Source of the DNA: RYN-230 sp963720645
GTDB lineage: Bacteria; Actinomycetota; Actinomycetes; Streptosporangiales; Streptosporangiaceae
NCBI GenBank assembly: GCA_963720645.1
Contig: CAVRFX010000016.1
Coordinates: 434,001-498,000, forward strand
DNA length: 64,000 bases
Direction of reading: 5' to 3'
Below the pieces are notes generated by a model. That model was not told the DNA's origin. It saw nothing but the letters and a program-made list of their open reading frames with translations, and did no database searches. The position numbers and the translations under genes were made by a program. This document shows, one piece after another, positions 55,427 to 64,000 of the stretch (position 1 is its first letter; each line of letters begins with the position of its first letter).

Positions 55427-56836
55427 GTGCGTCGCGTGGCGTTCTCGGCCGCCCTGCTGCTGCTCGCGATCCTGATCCAGCTGACCGTGCTCAGTAACGT
55501 GCGCCTTCCGGGCGGGGCCGGCCCGGACCTGGTGCTGGTCGTGGTCGTGGCGCTGGCGCTGACCGGCGGCCCGGTGGAGGGCATGCTGGGCGGTTTCGGC
55601 GCGGGCCTCGCGCTGGACGTGGCGCCGCCCGCCACTCACCTGGTGGGCCAGTACGCGCTGGTGTTCTGCGCGGTCGGGTACGCCACCGGGCGGGTGGGCA
55701 GCAAGCTCGACGAGTCCGCCTGGGTGCCGATCGGCGTGGTGGCCATCGGGTCTGCGGCCGGGGAACTGCTCTTCGCGCTCACCGGGATGATCTTCGGGAA
55801 CCTCGATATCACCTGGTCCACGATCGGCCATGTGCTGCCCGCCTCCGTCGTCTACGACGTGCTGATCAGCCCGTTCGTGCTCTACGCCGTGGTCCGGGCC
55901 CGCGCGCTGGCCGCCCCGACCCTGACCGCCGCGGGCCTGGCCGCCTTCCCCGGCGGGTCGGCCCGGGTGGGGCAGGCGGGCCAGCCGCTGGCCGTGCCCG
56001 GCCTGGCCGGCGCGGCGGCCCTGTTCGCCGGGTCCGGCGCGGTGCTGCGCGACAGCGGCACCGGGCGGGCGCCGAGGCTGAAAGCCCGCACCCTGCGGGC
56101 CGGGTCCACCCAGGGCGGGTCGGCCAGCGGGTCGCGCTCCGCCCCGGCCCGCCCGGCCCGGCCGGTCCACCTGAAGTTCAGCGGCGGCGGGGGTTCTGCC
56201 CAGTCCGGCGGGGCGGCCGCGGCCGCGGCCGCCCGGGCCAGGCAGGGACTGGCGTCCCGGCCGGTGCGCCTGCACCTGGGCACCAGGCGGCGGTTCGGCC
56301 AGAACCGGGGGAGCAGGCCCGGGGGAGCGCGGGCCCAGGGCAGCTGGCAGCGCGGCGGCGGGATCCCGGCCAGTGCTTTCAGCCGGTCCAGCGGCATCAG
56401 CCGGTCCGGCGCCTTCGGCCGGTCCGGCGCGGCCAGCCGGGTTGGCGGCACCCTGGGTGACGGCGTGGGCGGCCGGGCGCTGCGTCCGTCCCGCGGGCCG
56501 CGGCTGCGCGGCGGGGTGATGCAGGGCGGTTCGGCCAGCGGCGCCCGGGCCGCCGGCGCGCGGATCGGCAGCCGCCCGGCCCGGCAGGTGCAGCTGCGGC
56601 TGGGGGCAGGCCGGCGCCGCGACGGCGCGATCGGCGGCTCGGTCCTCGGCCGGCGCGCCCGGGGCAGCGGGCTGCGCGCCGGGAAGCAGCGCACCCCCCG
56701 GTTCCGCGGGGCCAAGTCGGGCGCCCTCAGCGGCCGCCGGGCCCCGGCCAGCAACCTGAACGGCCGCCGCGCGTTCGGCCGGCGCCGGTCACGGTGGCGG
56801 AACTTCGGCAAGCGGTCAGGAGGTCTCTCTCGATGA
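55427..56836 (+). CDS. mreD: rod shape-determining protein MreD with long arginine-rich tail
   Basis: The first 165 residues are a normal MreD: five helices, starting RVAFSAALLLLAILIQLTVL, with GPDLVLVVVVALALTGGPVE and FGAGLALDVAPPATHLVGQY. The remaining 300 residues are an Arg/Gly/Ser/Ala-rich, probably disordered tail with repeated units of the form RPARPVHLKFSGGG, RPVRLHLGTRRR and RPARQVQLRLGAGRR, ending RRRSRWRNFGKRSGG. Usual MreD proteins are 160-200 residues. The frame is intact and its stop overlaps the pbp2 start (ATGA), so the tail is not a frame error. Confidence 0.88.
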   Translation: MRRVAFSAALLLLAILIQLTVLSNVRLPGGAGPDLVLVVVVALALTGGPVEGMLGGFGAGLALDVAPPATHLVGQYALVFCAVGYATGRVGSKLDESAWVPIGVVAIGSAAGELLFALTGMIFGNLDITWSTIGHVLPASVVYDVLISPFVLYAVVRARALAAPTLTAAGLAAFPGGSARVGQAGQPLAVPGLAGAAALFAGSGAVLRDSGTGRAPRLKARTLRAGSTQGGSASGSRSAPARPARPVHLKFSGGGGSAQSGGAAAAAAARARQGLASRPVRLHLGTRRRFGQNRGSRPGGARAQGSWQRGGGIPASAFSRSSGISRSGAFGRSGAASRVGGTLGDGVGGRALRPSRGPRLRGGVMQGGSASGARAAGARIGSRPARQVQLRLGAGRRRDGAIGGSVLGRRARGSGLRAGKQRTPRFRGAKSGALSGRRAPASNLNGRRAFGRRRSRWRNFGKRSGGLSR

Positions 56837-58911
56837 TCCCGGCGTCACGGCGGCGCCTCATCGTGCTGTATGTGGTCGTCGCCGCGCTGTTGATCTCCCT
56901 CGGCGGGCGGCTGTGGTACCTGCAGGTCATGAACGGCCGCAGCTACGTGCAGCTCGCCGCCCTGGACCAGACGCAGACGGTGATCACGCCTGCGGTCCGC
57001 GGCCAGATCCTCGACGACGCAGGCCTGCCCCTGGTGGACAACGCCAGTTCCCTGGTGGTCACGGTCAACATCATGAACCTGGCCACGCAGAGCGACGGCG
57101 GCGCGGGGGTGCTCCGCAGGCTGGCCCACCTGCTCGGCATGTCCGACAAGCTGCTCACCCAGAAGGTCCGGCTCTGCAACGCGCACGTGTCCCAGCCGTG
57201 CTGGCCTGGCTCGCCGTACCAGCCGATCCCGGTCGCCGAGCACGTCCCGGACTCGATCGCGGTCCAGATCATGCAGGATCACGCCAGATTTCCCGGGGTG
57301 AGCGCCGGGGTGAACCCGATAGCCCGGTACCCCCAGCCCAACGGGGCGAACCCGGCGCAGGTCCTCGGCTACCTCGGCCCGATCACGGCCCAGCAGATGA
57401 AGCAGCAGCACCTGCCCACCACCGGGTTCGCCGGCGTGGACCTGGTCGGCCAGGCCGGCCTGGAAGCGCAGTACAACAGCCAGCTCCAAGGCACCCCGGG
57501 CCAGCAGGTGCTGTCCGTGAACAGCGCCGGCCAGCAGCTCGGCGTGACGAAGAACACCGCCCCCCAGACCGGGAACGACCTGGTCACCAGCATCAACGCC
57601 CGGCTTCAGGGTGACGTCCAGTCGGTGCTGGCCAGCACCATCCGCAAGGCCCAGCTGACCGGCAGCCCGCGGGCCACGACCGGTGCGGCGATAGTGATGA
57701 CCACCACCGGCCGGGTGATCGCCATGGCCAGCGCGCCGACCTATGACCCCAGCGTCTGGAACGGCGGCATCTCCGAGAGACAGTACCGGCAGCTGATCAA
57801 CGGGAACAAGCCGATCCTGAACCGGGTCACCCAGGGCGAGTACGCGCCCGGCTCCACGTTCAAGGTCACCTCCGCCGCGGCCGCGGTCAAGGCCGGGTAC
57901 AGCCTGGCCAGCACCTACAACTGCCCGGCCTCCTACAACATCGCCGGCCGCTCCTTCCTCAACGACGGCCAGAAGAACCTCGGCCAGATGAGCCTGCACG
58001 AGGCCCTGGTCATCTCCTGTGACACGGTCTTCTACGAGCTGGCCTACGGCATCTACCAGCACGACCACACCAAGGACAACGTCGTCACCAGCCCGAGGGC
58101 CCCGATCCAGGAAATGCAGAAAATGGAACTGGGCTGGGGATTCGGCAAAGCGCCCGGGATCGACCTGCCCGAGCAGGGCGCGGGCAGCATCCCGACCCGG
58201 GAATGGCTGTACTACCTCTGGAAGAGTAATGCCCATTCTGGGCAGAACTGGTGCAAATACGGCCGGGCTAGTGGCACCTATGTGCAGCAGATCGAATATC
58301 AGGACTGCCATTACGGGAACGTCTGGGAACCGGGCGAGGCGGCGATCGCGGCCATCGGCCAGGGCTACGTCGCGGTGACCCCGCTGCAGCTCGCCGACGC
58401 CTACGCGGCCCTGGCCAACGGCGGCAAGCTGTACAGCCCCCGGATCGGCCAGGCCATCGTCAGCCCCAGCGGGAAGGTGGTCCAGAAGATCAAGCCCAGG
58501 CTGATCCGGCGCCTGCCGGTGGCCGGGAGCACCCTGGCCTACATCCGCAGCGCGCTAGCCGACGTGACCACCGGCGCGGGCACCGCGGCCAGCGCCTTCG
58601 GCGGCTTTCCCCGCAACCAGGTCTGCGTGGCGGGCAAGACGGGTACGGCTGAAGTGTTCAACAGCTCGGTGACCTCGGTGTTCGCCTCGTTCGCGCCGTG
58701 CACCAACCCGAAGTACGTGGTCGTGGTCATGATCCCGGACTCGAACTACGGCGCGGAGGTCGCGGCGCCCGCGGTCCGGCAGATCTACGACTACATCTAC
58801 GGGCTGGAGGGCCACAAGGCAGCGCTGCCCGGCGGCAAGCTGCCCCACGGGCTGCCGACGATCTCGGCGACCGGGACGATCACCGCCCCGGCGGGTTACG
58901 GGGGCTCCTGA
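56833..58911 (+). CDS. mrdA: penicillin-binding protein 2 (elongation transpeptidase)
   Basis: A 692-residue class B PBP: a single N-terminal helix (RRLIVLYVVVAALLISLGGR), the pedestal domain, and the transpeptidase domain with the catalytic Ser in GEYAPGSTFKVTSA (near residue 340), SCDTVF as the second motif and KTGTAE near 602. It cross-links peptidoglycan during elongation with RodA. AGGAGGTC precedes the ATG at 56833. The stop overlaps the rodA start by one base. Confidence 0.93.
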   Translation: MIPASRRRLIVLYVVVAALLISLGGRLWYLQVMNGRSYVQLAALDQTQTVITPAVRGQILDDAGLPLVDNASSLVVTVNIMNLATQSDGGAGVLRRLAHLLGMSDKLLTQKVRLCNAHVSQPCWPGSPYQPIPVAEHVPDSIAVQIMQDHARFPGVSAGVNPIARYPQPNGANPAQVLGYLGPITAQQMKQQHLPTTGFAGVDLVGQAGLEAQYNSQLQGTPGQQVLSVNSAGQQLGVTKNTAPQTGNDLVTSINARLQGDVQSVLASTIRKAQLTGSPRATTGAAIVMTTTGRVIAMASAPTYDPSVWNGGISERQYRQLINGNKPILNRVTQGEYAPGSTFKVTSAAAAVKAGYSLASTYNCPASYNIAGRSFLNDGQKNLGQMSLHEALVISCDTVFYELAYGIYQHDHTKDNVVTSPRAPIQEMQKMELGWGFGKAPGIDLPEQGAGSIPTREWLYYLWKSNAHSGQNWCKYGRASGTYVQQIEYQDCHYGNVWEPGEAAIAAIGQGYVAVTPLQLADAYAALANGGKLYSPRIGQAIVSPSGKVVQKIKPRLIRRLPVAGSTLAYIRSALADVTTGAGTAASAFGGFPRNQVCVAGKTGTAEVFNSSVTSVFASFAPCTNPKYVVVVMIPDSNYGAEVAAPAVRQIYDYIYGLEGHKAALPGGKLPHGLPTISATGTITAPAGYGGS

Positions 58912-60104
58912 TGAACCTCGGCACCCGCGACTTCACCACTCCCCGCAGCCCCAGCTTCGGCCAGAAGCGGCGGCCCCTGCTGGTCCGGGCGGTGGCCAAG
59001 GAATCGCCGCTGCGCACGTACGACTGGGTGCTGCTGGTGGCCGTGGTCGCGCTCAGCCTGATCGGCACGCTGCTGGTCTACTCGGCCACCCAGCCCAGCG
59101 CGGACCCGCGCAGCTACCTGATCAAGCAGCTGATCAACGTCGCGCTCGGCCTGATCCTCATGGTCGTGGTGAGCCTGCTGGACTACCGGCAGATCCGGCT
59201 GCTGGCCCCGTTCGTCTACGCCGCCTCGGTCCTGGGCCTGGCGGCAGTGCTCAGCCCGCTGGGGACCACCGTCAGCGGGGCCAAGGCCTGGATCAACCTG
59301 CCCGCCGGCTTCCAGGTGGAGCCGTCGGAGTTCGCCAAGATCGGGCTCATCCTGATCATCGCCGTCGTCTTCGGCGAACTGCGGGACAGCGGCCGGATCC
59401 CGGGCCCGAGGCACGCCGCCGGGGTGCTCGCGCTGGCGCTGATCCCCGTCGTGCTGGTGGAGCGCGAGCCCGCCCTCGGCGTGATCATCCTGCTGCTGCT
59501 GATCACGGCCGGGATGATCGCGCTGTCCGGCCTGAAGCTGCGCTGGGTGGCAGGCATGGCGGTGGCCGGCGTACTGGCGGTCGTGGCCGTATTCAAGCTG
59601 CACCTGCTGCGCAGCTACCAGCTCGACCGGCTGACCGCGTTCCTGCACCCCGCGGCGGACCCGACGGGGACGGGCTACGAGACGATCCACTCCAAGATCA
59701 TGATCGGTTCCGGGGGGCTGCTCGGCACCGGGTGGCTGCACGGGCCGCTGGTCACCGCCAGCTTCGTGCCGAACCAGCAGACCGACTTCATCGTGAGCGT
59801 CGCGGGTGAGGAACTCGGCTTCGTGGGCTGCGCGGTGATCATCGTCCTGCTGGGCATCGTGATCTTCCGCGCGCTGCGCATCGCCAGCCAGGCGGACGAC
59901 CAGTTCGGCCTGCTGGCCGCGTCCGGCATCGCGCTGTGGTTCGGCCTGCAGTCGTTCATCAACATCGGGATGACCATCGGGATCATGCCGGTGACCGGCC
60001 TCCCGCTGCCGTTCGTGTCCTACGGCGGCTCCGCCATGTTCGCCGACATGATCGCCATAGGCGTGCTCCAGTCGGTGCACCGGCGTCACCACGTGTTCGG
60101 CTGA
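58911..60104 (+). CDS. rodA: rod shape-determining protein RodA (SEDS glycosyltransferase)
   Basis: A 397-residue protein with ten helices and the SEDS signatures: GFQVEPSEFAKIGLILI, VEREPALGVIILLLLI and GLPLPFVSYGGSAMFADMI. The cytosolic N-terminus of about 35 residues is Arg/Ser/Pro-rich. It polymerises lipid II into glycan strands together with PBP2. ATG overlaps the stop of pbp2 (TGATG). Confidence 0.94.
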   Translation: MNLGTRDFTTPRSPSFGQKRRPLLVRAVAKESPLRTYDWVLLVAVVALSLIGTLLVYSATQPSADPRSYLIKQLINVALGLILMVVVSLLDYRQIRLLAPFVYAASVLGLAAVLSPLGTTVSGAKAWINLPAGFQVEPSEFAKIGLILIIAVVFGELRDSGRIPGPRHAAGVLALALIPVVLVEREPALGVIILLLLITAGMIALSGLKLRWVAGMAVAGVLAVVAVFKLHLLRSYQLDRLTAFLHPAADPTGTGYETIHSKIMIGSGGLLGTGWLHGPLVTASFVPNQQTDFIVSVAGEELGFVGCAVIIVLLGIVIFRALRIASQADDQFGLLAASGIALWFGLQSFINIGMTIGIMPVTGLPLPFVSYGGSAMFADMIAIGVLQSVHRRHHVFG

Positions 60105-60114
60105 ACGTGCTGAC

Positions 60115-60134
60115 CCGGGGGCCCGAGCCCCCGG
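60115..60134 (+). terminator. hairpin after rodA
   Basis: CCGGGGGC and GCCCCCGG pair around CCGA, 10 bp past the stop. It closes the mre cluster. Confidence 0.6.
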
Positions 60135-60240
60135 ACCCCCCAACGTGCCCGCTACCGGAGGCCCTTCATCTGCTGCGGCTGCCGGGTTAGTCGCCGCTCG
60201 GCGGGAACACGCCTGCGGCGCGCCCCGCCTCGCCAGCGAA

Positions 60241-60255
60241 TAGTCTGTAGGGATG
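60241..60255 (+). promoter_or_regulatory. putative leaderless promoter of the TIGR03960 gene
   Basis: TAGTCT is followed by 6 nt (GTAGGG) and the ATG. There is no ribosome-binding site at normal spacing, so a leaderless transcript is likely. Confidence 0.45.
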
Positions 60256-62226
60256 CCTGTTGAATCGGTCTACCCCCGCCTGGAGCCCCTGCTGCCCCAG
60301 GTGCGCAAGCCGATCCAGTACGTCGGCGGCGAGCTGAACTCCGTGGTTCGCGACTGGGACGCCGCGGAGGTCCGCTGGGCGCTCATGTACCCGGACGCCT
60401 ACGAGGTCGGAGTGCCCAACCAGGGCGTCCAGATCCTGTACGAAGTGCTGAACGAGTCTGACGGCGTGCTGGCCGAGCGCACCTACAGCGTCTGGCCGGA
60501 CCTGGAGAACCTGATGCGCCAGCACGGGATCCCCCAGTTCACGGTGGACGGCCACCGCCCGGTCGCGGCCTTCGATGTGCTCGGCGTCAGCTTCGCCACC
60601 GAACTGTGCTACACGAACCTGCTGTCCGCCCTCGACCTGGCCGGCATCCCGCTCACGGCAGCCGACCGGGACGAGCGGCATCCGCTGGTGCTGGCCGGCG
60701 GGCACGCCGCGTTCAACCCGGAACCGGTGGCGGAGTTCCTGGACGGGGCGGTGCTCGGCGACGGCGAGCAGGCCGTGCTGGCCATCTCCGGGCTGATCAA
60801 GGACTGGAAGCGCGCCGGGCGGCCGGGCGGCCGGGACGGCCTGCTGGAGCGCCTGGCCACCGAGGCCGGCGTCTACGTGCCCCGCTTCTACGACGTGGAC
60901 TACCTGCCGGACGGGCGGATCAGGCGGGTCGCGCCGAACCGCAGCGGCGTCCCGTTCACCGTGCCCAAGCACACCGTGATGGACCTGGACGAATGGCCGT
61001 ACCCCCGCAAGCCGCTGGTCCCGGTGGCCGAGTCCGTGCACGAGCGGTTCAGCGTGGAGATCTTCCGCGGCTGCACCCGGGGCTGCCGGTTCTGCCAGGC
61101 CGGGATGATCACCCGGCCGGTGCGCGAGCGCAGCGTCACGACGGTGGGCGACATGGTCGAGTGCGGGCTGGCCGAGAGCGGCTTCAGCGAGGTCGGCCTG
61201 CTCTCCCTGTCCAGCGCCGACCACAGTGAGATCAACGAGATCGTCACCGGGCTGGCCGACCGTTACGAGGGCAGCTCGACCGGGCTGTCCCTGCCCTCCA
61301 CCCGGGTCGACGCGTTCAACGTCACCCTGGCCAACGAGCTGAGCCGCAGCGGCAAGCGGTCCGGGCTGACCTTCGCCCCCGAGGGCGGCTCGGAGCGGAT
61401 CCGCAAGGTGATCAACAAGATGGTCACCGAGGACGACCTGATCCGCACGGTCAGCACCGCCTACGCCAACGGCTGGCGCCAGGTGAAGCTGTACTTCATG
61501 TGCGGCCTGCCCACGGAGACGGACGAGGACGTGCTGGCCGTCGCCGACCTGGCCCGCCGGGTCATCCAGGCCGGGCGGGAGGCGACGGGCCGCAAGGACA
61601 TCCGGTGCACCGTGTCCATCGGCGGTTTCGTGCCCAAGCCGCACACCCCGTTCCAGTGGGCGCCGCAGTGTGACCACGAGACCGTGGATCACCGGCTGCG
61701 GCAGCTGGGTGCGGCCCTGCGGGCCGACCGCGCCTACGGCCGTTCCGTGGGCTTCCGCTACCACGATGGCCAGCCGTCGATCGTCGAGGGGCTGCTGTCC
61801 CGCGGTGACCGCCGGGTGGCCAAGGTGATCAGGGCGGCCTGGCAGGATGGTGCCCGGTTCGACGGGTGGAGCGAGTACTTCTCCTTCGGGCGCTGGATGC
61901 GCAGCGCCGAGCAGGCCCTGGCCGGCGAGCCCGTCGACGTCGCCTGGTACACGACACGCGAGCGCGAGTACAGCGAGGTCCTGCCCTGGGACCACCTGGA
62001 TGCGGGCCTGGACCGCGACTGGCTCTGGCAGGACTGGCAGGACGCGGTGGACCCGGCCGGGGCGGCGGAGGTCGAAGACTGCCGCTGGACCCCGTGTTAC
62101 GACTGCGGCGTGTGCCCCACCATGGGCACCGAGATCCAGACCGGCCCCACCGGGCGGACCCTGCTTCCCCTGTCCGTGGCCGGGAGTTCCGCGGGCGGCC
62201 CTGGCGGCGCGGGAGGCGTCGGCTAG
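60253..62226 (+). CDS. TIGR03960 family B12-binding radical SAM protein
   Basis: A 657-residue protein: a cobalamin-binding-like N-terminal domain (VRWALMYPDAYEVGVPNQGV, VLGVSFATELCYTNLLSALD), then the radical SAM cluster GCTRGCRFCQAGMI with cysteines 274, 278 and 281, and SLPSTRVDAFNVTLAN. A C-terminal Cys-rich end reads CYDCGVCPTMGTE. The family always sits just before TIGR03936 and rne in actinomycetes, as here. The chemistry is unknown. Confidence 0.92.
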   Translation: MPVESVYPRLEPLLPQVRKPIQYVGGELNSVVRDWDAAEVRWALMYPDAYEVGVPNQGVQILYEVLNESDGVLAERTYSVWPDLENLMRQHGIPQFTVDGHRPVAAFDVLGVSFATELCYTNLLSALDLAGIPLTAADRDERHPLVLAGGHAAFNPEPVAEFLDGAVLGDGEQAVLAISGLIKDWKRAGRPGGRDGLLERLATEAGVYVPRFYDVDYLPDGRIRRVAPNRSGVPFTVPKHTVMDLDEWPYPRKPLVPVAESVHERFSVEIFRGCTRGCRFCQAGMITRPVRERSVTTVGDMVECGLAESGFSEVGLLSLSSADHSEINEIVTGLADRYEGSSTGLSLPSTRVDAFNVTLANELSRSGKRSGLTFAPEGGSERIRKVINKMVTEDDLIRTVSTAYANGWRQVKLYFMCGLPTETDEDVLAVADLARRVIQAGREATGRKDIRCTVSIGGFVPKPHTPFQWAPQCDHETVDHRLRQLGAALRADRAYGRSVGFRYHDGQPSIVEGLLSRGDRRVAKVIRAAWQDGARFDGWSEYFSFGRWMRSAEQALAGEPVDVAWYTTREREYSEVLPWDHLDAGLDRDWLWQDWQDAVDPAGAAEVEDCRWTPCYDCGVCPTMGTEIQTGPTGRTLLPLSVAGSSAGGPGGAGGVG

Positions 62227-63320
62227 ATGCCAGACCCCGGTTCCCCAGCTCAGCCGCCTCACGGCCGGCCCGGAGGCCCTCCGACGGCCCGACACGCGGG
62301 GCTGATCAGCCGCCCGTCGTCCAGCGGCTTATCGTCCGGTACGCTAAAAGAAGCAGGATGCGATTCGCCAGTCACAGAGATATCGCACGGGCGGTGGAGC
62401 GCGGGGTACGCCGGGCACGGTTGCCCATCGCGTACTCGGCGGGATTTACCCCCCATCCGAAGATCTCTTACGCTGGCGCGGCCCCGACGGGGACGGCGAG
62501 TGAAGCTGAGTACCTGGAGCTTTCGCTGACGGCGGCGTGCGCCGTCACGGAAGTGCGGGACCAGCTCAATGCGGCCCTGCCGGACGGGATTGATGTGATA
62601 GACGTGACCGAGGAAGCCAGTTCCCTGGGCGCCCTGACGTTCGAGGCGTCCCAGTGGGAAGTGGTCCTCCCCGGGATCGGGCGAGATGAGGCCGCGGCGG
62701 CGGCCGAGGCGTTCCTCGCTCAGGACGGCGTGGAGGTCGAGCGCCTGACCAGCAAGGGAATGCGGCGCATGGACGCTCGCGCCGCGGTGGTCACGATGCA
62801 GGCCGACTGGCGGTCCGCTGATGAGCGGAACGCCGGGTATGCAATACTTCGAATGGTTGTTCGGCACCTGACACCTGCCGTGCGACCCGATGACATCCTG
62901 ACTGCACTTCGCCGTGTGGCTGGGCTAGTGCCTTCGTCACCACCGCTGGTGACCCGGCTGGTACAAGGACCGCTGGAGGCAGTAGCTGCCGAGGCCGGGC
63001 CCGCAGGGCAGCATGTGCCCGCCGGGCCTGCCGAGGATTGGGCGTCCCCGGTGACGGCATCCCCGTCGGATGGGGTAACGCCGCTCGGGCTCCACCCAGC
63101 CGGACCGGGCGCGGCGCAGGAACATGTAGAGACAACGCGCCTGGGAACGCGGTCGGCCACGCTGGCCGACCCGGTCCCCGCGAGCGCGTACGACCAGCTC
63201 CCGCGCGGAGCGGAGGGTTCCGAGGGAACCCACGCGCCCGGGAGCCTGACGGGAGATAGCCCGGATGCTCGAAACCGAGCTGAACGATTCACAGCAGAAC
63301 GAGACAGCGCGCGAGGGTGA
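62227..63320 (+). CDS. TIGR03936 family (DUF2344) radical SAM-associated protein (one frame break as sequenced)
   Basis: VQRLIVRYAKRSRMRFASHR and PIAYSAGFTPHPKISYAGAA, then GTASEAEYLELSLT, are the DUF2344 signatures. The conserved start VQRLIVRYAK has no start codon in its own frame. The ATG at 62227, directly after the radical SAM stop, joins it if one G is added in the GGGG run near 62298. The last 100 residues are low-complexity and overlap the start of rne by 56 bp, so the true end is uncertain. It probably works with the preceding radical SAM protein. Confidence 0.82.
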
Positions 63321-64000
63321 CAGCGACGGAGGTGGAACGCCGTCCGGTCTGACCGGGACGGCTAGCGCCGCCGACACCGGCGGCAGCAACGCGGCCGCCG
63401 GCGAGCCGGCGACCACCCAGCGCCGGACGCGCAGGCCCCGGCGGGCCGCGACCCGGGCGGCCGGGCCGCCGTCGGAGGACGTGGCCGCGCCCCCGGCCCC
63501 TCCGGCCAGCACCGGATCGGCCACTGACGGGCCGGCCAGTGACGGGCCAGCCGCTGACGGGCCAGCCGGCACGGGCCGGCCAGTGCCGGGCCGGCGGTGA
63601 GCGCGCCCGTCGCCTCCACGGTGACCACGTCACCCGCGGCCAGTCCGGTCGCGCCCGCGCTGCCCTCGGCCCCCAGCGGGTCAGGGTCTGTGCCGCAGGC
63701 GACCTTCCAGCCACCCCCCGTCATCTTCCAGCCGCCGGCCGCCGGTGAGCCCGCCGCCGATCGCGGCCGGGTCCGGGACGAGCCGGCCAGCGAGGACACC
63801 GGGCCGGAGGAGCCGTCCGGCGACGGTGCGTCCGAAGGATCGACCCGCCGGCGGCGCCGCCGTGGTGGGCGATCCCGGGGGCAGGACGCCGACGGCGAGG
63901 CTCCCGGCGAGGAGGCCGAGGACGGGGACTCCGCCCCGGCCAGGAGCGGGCGCGAGCCTGCCGAGCGCGGCGGCAAGTCCGCCGACGCCAGGCAGGGCGA
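63265..64000 (+). CDS. rne: ribonuclease E/G, N-terminal part (continues beyond window; one frame break)
   Basis: MLETELNDSQQNETAREGD begins a Pro/Ala/Gly-rich, disordered N-terminal extension typical of actinobacterial RNase E/G. After a break near 63570 the frame continues with FQPPPVIFQPPAAGEPA and the basic patch TRRRRRRGGRSRGQDADGE, seen just before the catalytic core in these enzymes. The S1 domain and nuclease core lie beyond 64000. Identification rests on this extension and on the position after TIGR03936. Confidence 0.78.

Noticed and set aside
60187..62295. A 702-codon open frame antisense to the radical SAM gene
   Set aside because: Composition is Arg/Val/His-rich with no domain signature; the plus strand encodes a complete radical SAM protein.

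Overview
The window is very GC-rich, with strongly GC-biased third codon positions. The gene order tig-clpP1-clpP2-clpX-valS-folC-DUF4233-ndk-mreB-mreC-mreD-pbp2-rodA-radical SAM (TIGR03960)-TIGR03936-rne is the conserved chromosomal order of Actinomycetota. Together with DUF2252, DUF6458, DUF7144, RDD and SHOCT proteins, it points to a filamentous-type actinomycete (Streptosporangiales, Streptomycetales or Catenulisporales-like). I cannot place it more precisely. No rRNA, tRNA or CRISPR array was found.

Region 1 (1-8.7 kb) is a mixed accessory stretch: an orphan SNF2 helicase cut by the window edge, a VOC protein, a TetR repressor divergent from a membrane protein with a palindromic operator between them, a SnoaL-like protein, a peroxiredoxin, a nitronate monooxygenase, and decaying genes (cupin fragment, frameshifted NAD(P)-epimerase, C-terminal scrap of an S53 peptidase).

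Region 2 (8.7-26 kb) is rich in small membrane and stress-type proteins: DUF6458, a five-gene membrane/repeat-protein group (9.4-13.2 kb), an ion channel, and CMD-like and SHOCT proteins. An ISAzo13-family element follows, split by an IS110-family element. Then come DUF1269, a STAS-like protein, a GH15 glycosidase, a DUF2252 protein with a histone-H1-like N-terminus, DUF389, and a cyclase.

Region 3 (26-41.5 kb) is redox and carbon metabolism: a 2-hydroxyacid dehydrogenase, a minus-strand run cydA-cydB-zwf-ndh (cytochrome bd, G6PDH, type II NADH dehydrogenase), a GMC oxidoreductase, a lipoprotein, a second GH15, a large MalT/LuxR-type regulator and an HdeD-like membrane protein.

Region 4 (41.8-64 kb) is core: trigger factor, ClpP1P2X protease, valyl-tRNA synthetase, folate ligase, nucleoside diphosphate kinase, the elongation/cell-wall cluster mreBCD-pbp2-rodA, a radical SAM pair and the start of RNase E/G. 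An orphan histidine kinase sits inside it.

A major caveat applies to the whole window. About 27 single-base frame breaks are visible, several in G or C runs, and they hit genes expected to be essential (valS, mreB, rne). They are best read as consensus errors of the assembly, so broken genes are described here as one gene with the break position given. Only fragments lacking whole domains, or physically interrupted by an insertion, are called pseudogenes.
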